Of a stretch of 64,000 bases of DNA, positions 59,017 through 64,000 are shown piece by piece. Every line of letters starts with the position of its first letter. Within the stretch, counting starts at the first letter, position 1. Under the pieces are notes generated by a model, which saw only the letters and a list, made by a program, of their open reading frames with translations, ran no database searches and was not told where the DNA came from. The DNA is from Bosea sp. 685 (GTDB lineage: Bacteria > Pseudomonadota > Alphaproteobacteria > Rhizobiales > Beijerinckiaceae). The stretch spans positions 2,976,001-3,040,000 of the forward strand of contig NZ_CP134779.1 in NCBI RefSeq assembly GCF_031884435.1. Reading direction: 5' to 3'. The translations under genes and the position numbers were made by a program.

Positions 59017-59903
59017 GGCCTTGCCTCCAACCCTTGCCGCACGAGCGCGCTCGCTCCGCGTAGCCAGGCCAGCGCGCCAGCGACGGAACCGGCATGGGCG
59101 AACATCTTGTCTCGATTCAAGATCACCCCGTAGCCAATTGTTTTAAAGCCGTTTTCGATGATCTTGAGCAACCCTGGAACCTGCAGGCCGTATTTGCTGG
59201 CGACATAGCGTTCCGACCAGGCGAGGTGCCAGCGGGCCGTGAGGCGGCGCTGCGGCGAGGGTGCGCTGGAGCGGCCCCGACCATGCCGGGCTTCCGCCGC
59301 ATCGACATGGACAAGGCTATGGCCAGCATCGCGCATCCGCCTGCAGAGGTCGTCATCCTCATAGAACAGGAAGATCGCCGGATCGAAGCCACCCAACGCC
59401 AGGAAGGCGTCACGGCGAATCAGGAGACAGGCGCCCGAAAGGAAGGGCAGACAGGCATCCCCCTCCGGGATCACGGCCTCACCTGGATGGTTGAAGTGCG
59501 GCGGCGACAGCAGCGAGCGGGGCTGTAGGAAGACCCGGCCGGAGGGTTCGACGATGCGCGGCGCGAGCATGCCGGCATCGGGATAGCGCTCCGCTGCCGC
59601 CAGTAGCGCCGCCACCGCGCCGCGCTGCAGTTCGAGATCGGGATTGACGATCAGCACATAAGGCGTCTCGGCCGCGTTCACACCGCGATTATTGGCGCGG
59701 CCATAGCCTTCGTTCAAGGCGTTGGCGAGCACCCGGGCGCCTTGCGCTTCCGCGATGGCGCGTGTCTCGTCCTGGCTGGCATTGTCGACCACGATCGCCG
59801 GCACGCCCTCGCTCGCCAGCGCCGTCAGGCAGGCAGGCAAAACATGGGCGCTGTCATAGGCGACCACGATGGCTGTGACGGCGTCTGCGAAAGCCTGCAA
59901 CAT
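59013..59903 (-). CDS. Family 2 glycosyltransferase, rhamnosyltransferase-like (WcaA/COG1216 type)
   Basis: 296 aa from the ATG at 59903 (MLQAFADAVTAIVVAYDS). GT-A fold: VDNASQDETRAIAEAQGARVL, NEGYGRANNRGVNAAETPYVLIVNPDLEL with the NPD(L) metal motif, LSGACLLIRRDAFLALGGFDPAIFLFYEDDDLCRRMRDAGH. This pattern is that of dTDP-rhamnosyltransferases and similar enzymes of O-antigen or exopolysaccharide synthesis. It overlaps the acyltransferase start, and the two together with the O-acetyltransferase suggest assembly and acylation of a cell-surface glycan. The longer open frame overlaps the lipoprotein gene upstream and is probably not translated. Confidence 0.92.
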   Translation of the reverse strand: MLQAFADAVTAIVVAYDSAHVLPACLTALASEGVPAIVVDNASQDETRAIAEAQGARVLANALNEGYGRANNRGVNAAETPYVLIVNPDLELQRGAVAALLAAAERYPDAGMLAPRIVEPSGRVFLQPRSLLSPPHFNHPGEAVIPEGDACLPFLSGACLLIRRDAFLALGGFDPAIFLFYEDDDLCRRMRDAGHSLVHVDAAEARHGRGRSSAPSPQRRLTARWHLAWSERYVASKYGLQVPGLLKIIENGFKTIGYGVILNRDKMFAHAGSVAGALAWLRGASALVRQGLEARP

Positions 59904-59946
59904 GATGGCTGTTTGGCCGCAAGGCACGGCCGCAGGCAAGCGAAAA

Positions 59947-60264
59947 TCAGCGCCGGGCCAGGAGCGCCAGCTCGCGCTGCACAGCAAGACGCTCCATCGC
60001 CTCGCAGCGGCGCGGTGCCTTGTAGGATTTCACCGCAAGGCTCGCCGAGGTCGAGAGGAAGCGCTGACGGTCTTCGCGCGCGACGCGCGCCAGCACGCCC
60101 TGGCGGTCCACCTTGAGCCCGCAATCATAGCCGCGCGAGACCTGGGCCGCCGCGTATTCGGGCGTTCCGGGCAAGGCAGCGATGGTGCTGGTGCAGGCGG
60201 TCAGAGCGAGCAGGGACAGCCCAGCAAGGCAGGGCTTGGCGCGGCATAACTTGGCGAAAGACAT
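59947..60264 (-). CDS. Lipoprotein of unknown function
   Basis: 105 aa, ATG at 60264. Signal with lipobox LTAC (LLALTAC); the mature part (SRGYDCGLKVDRQGVLARVAREDRQRFLSTSASLAVKSYKAPRRCEAMERLAVQREL) is charged and helical with two Cys, unknown. It shares length and style with the neighbour upstream (60279-60650), both facing the same way after aspS. Together they may form a small outer-membrane pair, but no name is recognised. Confidence 0.75.
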   Translation of the reverse strand: MSFAKLCRAKPCLAGLSLLALTACTSTIAALPGTPEYAAAQVSRGYDCGLKVDRQGVLARVAREDRQRFLSTSASLAVKSYKAPRRCEAMERLAVQRELALLARR

Positions 60265-60278
60265 CGGGCAGCCGTCGA

Positions 60279-60650
60279 TCAGAGCGCGTCGAAGCGCCCG
60301 GCCCGGATCCGCGCCATCCGCTCCTTGAGCGCGGCGCGTTCCTCGGGCGTGCAGGCCTGCGGACGGATGTCCTGGTTGATCGTCTCCGCCTCGGAGACGG
60401 TGACATAGGCCGAGCGCGCACTGGCAATCTGGTCTGGCGTCGCGCCGCGCTCACGCTCGGAGGCGATGAAACGCTCCAGCGTGCTGGCGCGCGGGCTTCC
60501 CGCCCGGCAGGCGATCGAGCGCGAGACGAGGCTGGCCAATTCCGCACCCCTCCCCGCGCCCGGATTGGCCGAACCCTGGACGCAAGCCCCCAGCGGCAGC
60601 GCAAGCAGACAGGCGAGCGCCAGCGGGCGCGCGACGACAGAGGCGGGCAT
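60279..60650 (-). CDS. Lipoprotein of unknown function
   Basis: 123 aa, ATG at 60650. Lipobox LGAC after a hydrophobic leader (PLALACLLALPLGAC). Mature part helical with two Cys (SIACRAGSPRASTLERFIASERERGATPDQIASARSAYVTVSEAETINQD; QACTPEERAALKERM). No known domain. Starts 6 bases after the aspS stop and ends 14 bases before the next lipoprotein start, so probably cotranscribed with aspS and that gene. Confidence 0.75.
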   Translation of the reverse strand: MPASVVARPLALACLLALPLGACVQGSANPGAGRGAELASLVSRSIACRAGSPRASTLERFIASERERGATPDQIASARSAYVTVSEAETINQDIRPQACTPEERAALKERMARIRAGRFDAL

Positions 60651-60656
60651 CGTGGA

Positions 60657-62437
60657 TCAACCGTTCTTTTCGGTGAGGTTCACGCGCAGATGCGCCTCGC
60701 GCAGCTGCTTGGGCGAGGCCTCGGACGGTGCACCCATCAGCAGATCGACAGCCTGCTGGTTCATCGGGAACAGCGCGACCTCGCGCAGATTCGTCGCGCC
60801 GGCCAAAAGCATGATGATGCGGTCGATGCCCGCCGCCATGCCGCCATGGGGCGGCGCGCCGTATTGGAAGGCGCGGTACATGCCGCCAAAACGCTCGATC
60901 ACCGTCTCCTCGCCATAACCCGCGATCTCGAAGGCCTTCACCATCGCCTCGGGGCGATGGTTGCGGATGCCGCCCGAGGCCAGCTCATAGCCGTTGCAGG
61001 CGATGTCGTACTGGAAGGCCTTGATCGCCAGTGGATCGTCGTTCTCTAGGGATTCCAGCCCCCCTGGGGCATCGAGAACGGGTTGTGCGAGAAATCGACC
61101 TTCTTGTCGTCCTCGTTGTACTCGTACATCGGGAAATCGACGATCCAGGCGAAGGCAAACGCGTTCTCGTCGATCAGGCCGAGTTCGGATCCGACCTTGT
61201 TGCGGGCATTGCCTGCGAATTTGTAGAACTTGTCGGGGTTGCCGGCGGCGAAGAAGGCCGCGTCGCCATCCTTCAGGCCGAGCGCGACGCGGATCGCCTC
61301 GACCCGCTCGGGGCCGATGTTGTTGGCGATCGGGCCCGCGCCCGCGCCTTCACGCCACATGATATAGCCGAGGCCCGGCTGCCCTTCCCCTTGCGCCCAG
61401 GAGTTCATCCGGTCGCAGAAGGCCCTGGAGCCACCCGCGGGAGCGGGAATCGCCCAGACCTGGTTCTTCTCATCCTCGAGGATGCGCGCGAAGACCTTGA
61501 AGGCCGAGCCGCGGAAATGCGCGGAGACATCCTGCATCACGAGCGGGTTGCGCAAATCCGGCTTGTCGGAGCCATATTTGCTGATCGCTTCGGCGTAAGG
61601 AATGCGCGGCCAGTTCTTCGTCACCGACTTGCCGCCGCCGAACTCCTCGAAGACGCCGGCGATCACCGGCTCCATCGTGGCGAAGACGTCGTCCTGCTCG
61701 ACGAAGCTCATCTCGACATCGAGCTGGTAGAACTCGCCCGGCAGACGGTCGGCGCGCGGGTCCTCGTCGCGGAAGCAGGGCGCGATCTGGAAATAACGGT
61801 CGAAGCCCGCCATCATCAGGAGCTGCTTGTACTGCTGCGGCGCCTGCGGCAGCGCGTAGAATTTACCGGGGTGCAGCCGGCTCGGCACCAGGAAGTCGCG
61901 CGCGCCCTCGGGCGAGGACGCCGTCAGGATCGGCGTCTGGAACTCGGAGAAGCCGGAGGTCTTCATCCGGTTGCGCAGCGAGTCGATCACCTTCGTCCGC
62001 AACATGATGTTGTTGTGGAGCTTTTCGCGGCGCAGATCGAGGAAGCGGTACTTCAGCCGGGTATCCTCGGGATATTCGAGATCGCCGAAGACCGGCAACG
62101 GCAATTCGCCGGAAGCGCCGAGAACCTCGATGCCTGTCGCGAAGACCTCGACGGCGCCGGTTGCAAGATTGGCGTTCTCGGTGCCCGTGAAGCGCGCCTT
62201 GACCTTGCCGTCGATGCGGACGACCCATTCCGAGCGCACCGCAGCAGCGTCGGCGAAGGCCGGCGAATCCGGATCGATGACCACCTGGGTCATGCCGTAA
62301 TGGTCACGCAGATCGATGAACAGCACGCCGCCATGGTCGCGGATGCGGTGGCACCAGCCGGAGAGGCGGACCTGAGCTCCGATGTCGCTCTCGCGAAGGG
62401 CGCCGCAGGTGTGGGAACGGTAACGATGCAAGGTCAC
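60657..62437 (-). CDS. aspS: Aspartyl-tRNA synthetase, interrupted by a one-base deletion
   Basis: Start GTG at 62437 ([17 protein letters not shown]), an OB-fold anticodon domain ([32 protein letters not shown]), then the class II catalytic core with [20 protein letters not shown] and motif 2 [25 protein letters not shown]. The frame ends at a stop after MPQGGWNP (61046), because the run of six G (minus strand, 61059-61064) must be seven to continue as [22 protein letters not shown]. The rest, including motif 3 ([14 protein letters not shown]), runs in another frame to 60657. Repaired length 593 aa, normal for AspS. It is essential and no second copy is in the window, so a sequencing error is the leading explanation. 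Confidence 0.92.
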
Positions 62438-62572
62438 GGTACTGGTCTCTTCGGAGGTCAAGGCCGTCCGCCACAGGCGCGCGCACGGTTTCGGGGGTAA
62501 GCACACGCCGCGACGCGGATTGTCAAGAACGCCCGCGACATGGCGATACTCTGTCTGCTATGAGCCGACCTC

Positions 62573-63712
62573 ATGAGCCTCATCACAACCACCCAGGATC
62601 TGGCCGACGCCTGCGCGCGCCTGGCTACGCATCCCTTCGTCACGGTCGACACCGAGTTCCTGCGGGAGACGACCTATTACCCCAAGCTCTGCCTGGTCCA
62701 GCTCGCCTCGCCAGACGAGGCCGTGCTGGTCGACCCACTCGCGCCCGGCATCGATCTCGCGCCCTTCCTGGCGCTGATGACTGACGAGGCCGTGGTCAAG
62801 GTCTTCCATGCGGCGCGGCAGGATCTCGAGATCGTCTGGATCATCGGCAAGCTGATCCCCAAGCCGCTCTTCGACACGCAGGTCGCCGCCATGGTCTGCG
62901 GCTATGGCGACTCGGTCGGCTACGAGCAGCTCGCCAATGACCTCGCCAAGGCGCGGATCGACAAATCCTCGCGCTTCACCGACTGGTCGCGCCGCCCGCT
63001 CAGCGACGCGCAACTGGTCTATGCGGAATCCGACGTCACCCATCTGCGCGACATCTATCTCGCGCTCGACGCCGACATCAAAGCCAGCGGCCGCGAGAGT
63101 TGGGTCGCCGAGGAAATGGCGGTGCTGAATTCGCCCGGCACTTACGAGGTCAAGCCGGAGAACGCCTGGCAGCGCCTGAAGGGCCGAATCCGCAAACCCA
63201 AGGAGCTGGCGCTGCTGATGGAGCTCGCCGCCTGGCGCGAGCGCGAGGCGCAGAGCCGCGACGTGCCGCGCCAGCGCGTGCTCAAGGACGATGCGCTGAT
63301 GGACATCGTGCAGCGCGCGCCCGTCTCGGTCGAGGCGCTGGCGGAGCTGCGCTCGGTGCCCAACGGCTTCGAGCGCTCGCGCGCCGGTGGCGAGGTGCTG
63401 GCGGCGGTCGCGCGCGGACTTGCGCTCGATCCCAAGACCTTGCCCCGGCTGGAGCGGGAGCGTGGCCGCGCCACGAACGGCGCCGTGCTCGATCTGCTCA
63501 AGGTACTGCTCAAGGCGGTCGCGGATGCCGAGCGCGTGGCGCCGAAGATCATCGCCTCCTCCGACGATCTGGAAGCCATCTCCTTCGACGATGAGGCCGA
63601 CGTGCCGGCGCTGAAGGGCTGGCGGCGCGAGGTCTTCGGCGAGAAGGCAATCGCGCTCAAGAACGGCAATCTGGGCCTCAGGATCGTGCGCGGCCGGGTT
63701 TCCGTCGCTTAG
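62573..63712 (+). CDS. rnd: Ribonuclease D
   Basis: 379 aa, ATG at 62573. DEDD-type 3'-5' exonuclease that trims tRNA precursors. Catalytic residues visible: Asp26 and Glu28 ([19 protein letters not shown]), Asp84 ([11 protein letters not shown]), and Tyr150/Asp154 ([11 protein letters not shown]). The HRDC domain follows (about residues 200-285: [37 protein letters not shown]). Divergent from aspS with a 135-base gap, and next to a probable exopolyphosphatase gene, an order I recall from other Hyphomicrobiales. ATG chosen for the family start [14 protein letters not shown]. Confidence 0.96.
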   Translation: MSLITTTQDLADACARLATHPFVTVDTEFLRETTYYPKLCLVQLASPDEAVLVDPLAPGIDLAPFLALMTDEAVVKVFHAARQDLEIVWIIGKLIPKPLFDTQVAAMVCGYGDSVGYEQLANDLAKARIDKSSRFTDWSRRPLSDAQLVYAESDVTHLRDIYLALDADIKASGRESWVAEEMAVLNSPGTYEVKPENAWQRLKGRIRKPKELALLMELAAWREREAQSRDVPRQRVLKDDALMDIVQRAPVSVEALAELRSVPNGFERSRAGGEVLAAVARGLALDPKTLPRLERERGRATNGAVLDLLKVLLKAVADAERVAPKIIASSDDLEAISFDDEADVPALKGWRREVFGEKAIALKNGNLGLRIVRGRVSVA

Positions 63713-63727
63713 TGACCCATTTACTCC

Positions 63728-63843
63728 AGCCCTCATCCTGAGGAGCCGCGAAGCGGCGTCTCGAAGGATGCTCCAGATGGTTCGGGAGCCTCCTGGAGCA
63801 TCCTTCGAAACGCGGGCTACGCCCGCTCCTCAGGATGAGGGCT
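63728..63843. repeat. Long imperfect palindrome, dispersed Hyphomicrobiales-type repeat
   Basis: Outer 18-base perfect arms AGCCCTCATCCTGAGGAG (63728-63745) and CTCCTCAGGATGAGGGCT (63826-63843); inner 15-base perfect arms TCGAAGGATGCTCCA (63761-63775) and TGGAGCATCCTTCGA (63794-63808). The sequence family is recognisable as a multicopy repeat in this order. It follows the rnd stop by 15 bases and would end transcripts with a very long stem. Confidence 0.92.
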
Positions 63844-63900
63844 CGGAAGGGTGTCCAAACAGCCTCTTGGATCCCTGTGATCCGAACCTGGAACACCGCG

Positions 63901-64000
63901 TCAGCCGAGGCTGATCTCGTATTCGCGGCCGAGCAGCTTGGCGAGTTGCTTCAATCGGCCCGTCACGCGCTCGCTCGACAAGGCATGGAGTTCGCCGGAG
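63901..64000 (-). CDS. C-terminal end of a probable exopolyphosphatase (Ppx/GppA), window edge
   Basis: The minus frame ends at a TGA at 63901-63903 and its last 32 or so codons read SGELHALSSERVTGRLKQLAKLLGREYEISLG. The ERVxGRLKQLAKLLGR pattern fits the C-terminal helical region of Ppx/GppA phosphatases, and the ppx-rnd-aspS order is known in relatives. Too short for certainty; the rest lies beyond the window. If correct, polyphosphate breakdown and PPK2 chemistry both occur in this region of the chromosome. Confidence 0.45.
   Translation of the reverse strand, partial: SGELHALSSERVTGRLKQLAKLLGREYEISLG

Noticed and set aside
1..64000. CRISPR array, prophage, integron or replication origin
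   Set aside because: No regularly spaced repeats, phage structural genes, integrase or parABS/repABC-type genes were found.

Overview
The window is a high-GC chromosomal segment of an alphaproteobacterium of the Hyphomicrobiales, most plausibly Bosea or a close relative. This is inference from gene content: an aapJQMP-type general L-amino-acid transporter, an 18 kDa-type complex I subunit next to a DUF192 gene, a probable ppx/rnd/aspS neighbourhood, many LysR and Lrp regulators, and dispersed palindromic repeats typical of the order. No plasmid, phage or CRISPR signature was seen.

Layout. 1-3057 (minus): an oligopeptide ABC transporter (DUF1028 protein, binding protein, permease cut by the window edge). 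3377-9043: a LysR regulator divergent from a tight six-gene redox/efflux operon (luciferase-like oxidoreductase, aldo/keto reductase, MFS exporter, MoaF-like protein, SDR, PCC-domain protein), with a perfect palindrome between them. 9062-16418: FAD amine oxidase-like protein, uronate dehydrogenase-like protein, hydantoinase/oxoprolinase HyuB and HyuA, and a divergent LysR. 17099-21002: PPK2, a frameshifted GNAT gene and a basic amino-acid decarboxylase. 21191-23755: AraC regulator divergent from an SDR/VOC/NTF2-like cassette. 23756-25115: a small AT-richer accessory island with an IS3-type remnant and a zincin-like toxin-domain protein whose HExxH motif lacks the Glu. 25116-34264: a four-gene tripartite RND efflux operon with two different pumps. 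34326-40451: guaA, rsmB, small lipoproteins, an Lrp regulator and a glycerophosphodiester phosphodiesterase. 40642-48916 (minus): the aap locus with FOUR tandem aapJ binding-protein genes before single aapQ, aapM and aapP genes. 49174-57187: metC, a polyprenyl-phosphate sugar-transfer/lipid A-type cluster, tRNA-Arg and tRNA-Pro, the complex I subunit, DUF192 and a large secreted protein of unknown function. 57177-64000: surface-glycan acyl- and glycosyltransferases, two lipoproteins, aspS with a one-base frameshift, rnd, and the end of a probable exopolyphosphatase gene.

Most striking is the aap locus. Two of the four aapJ genes carry an identical 16-base match to the -24/-12 (sigma-54) promoter consensus, and the start sites this predicts fall at or inside a perfect hairpin just before the ribosome binding site. 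This suggests nitrogen-controlled, individually expressed binding proteins feeding one permease. At least nine dispersed palindromic repeats lie between or inside transcription units, one of them within an open N-terminal coding sequence. Two genes (GNAT and aspS) are broken by single-base shifts; aspS is essential, so a base-calling error should be excluded first.
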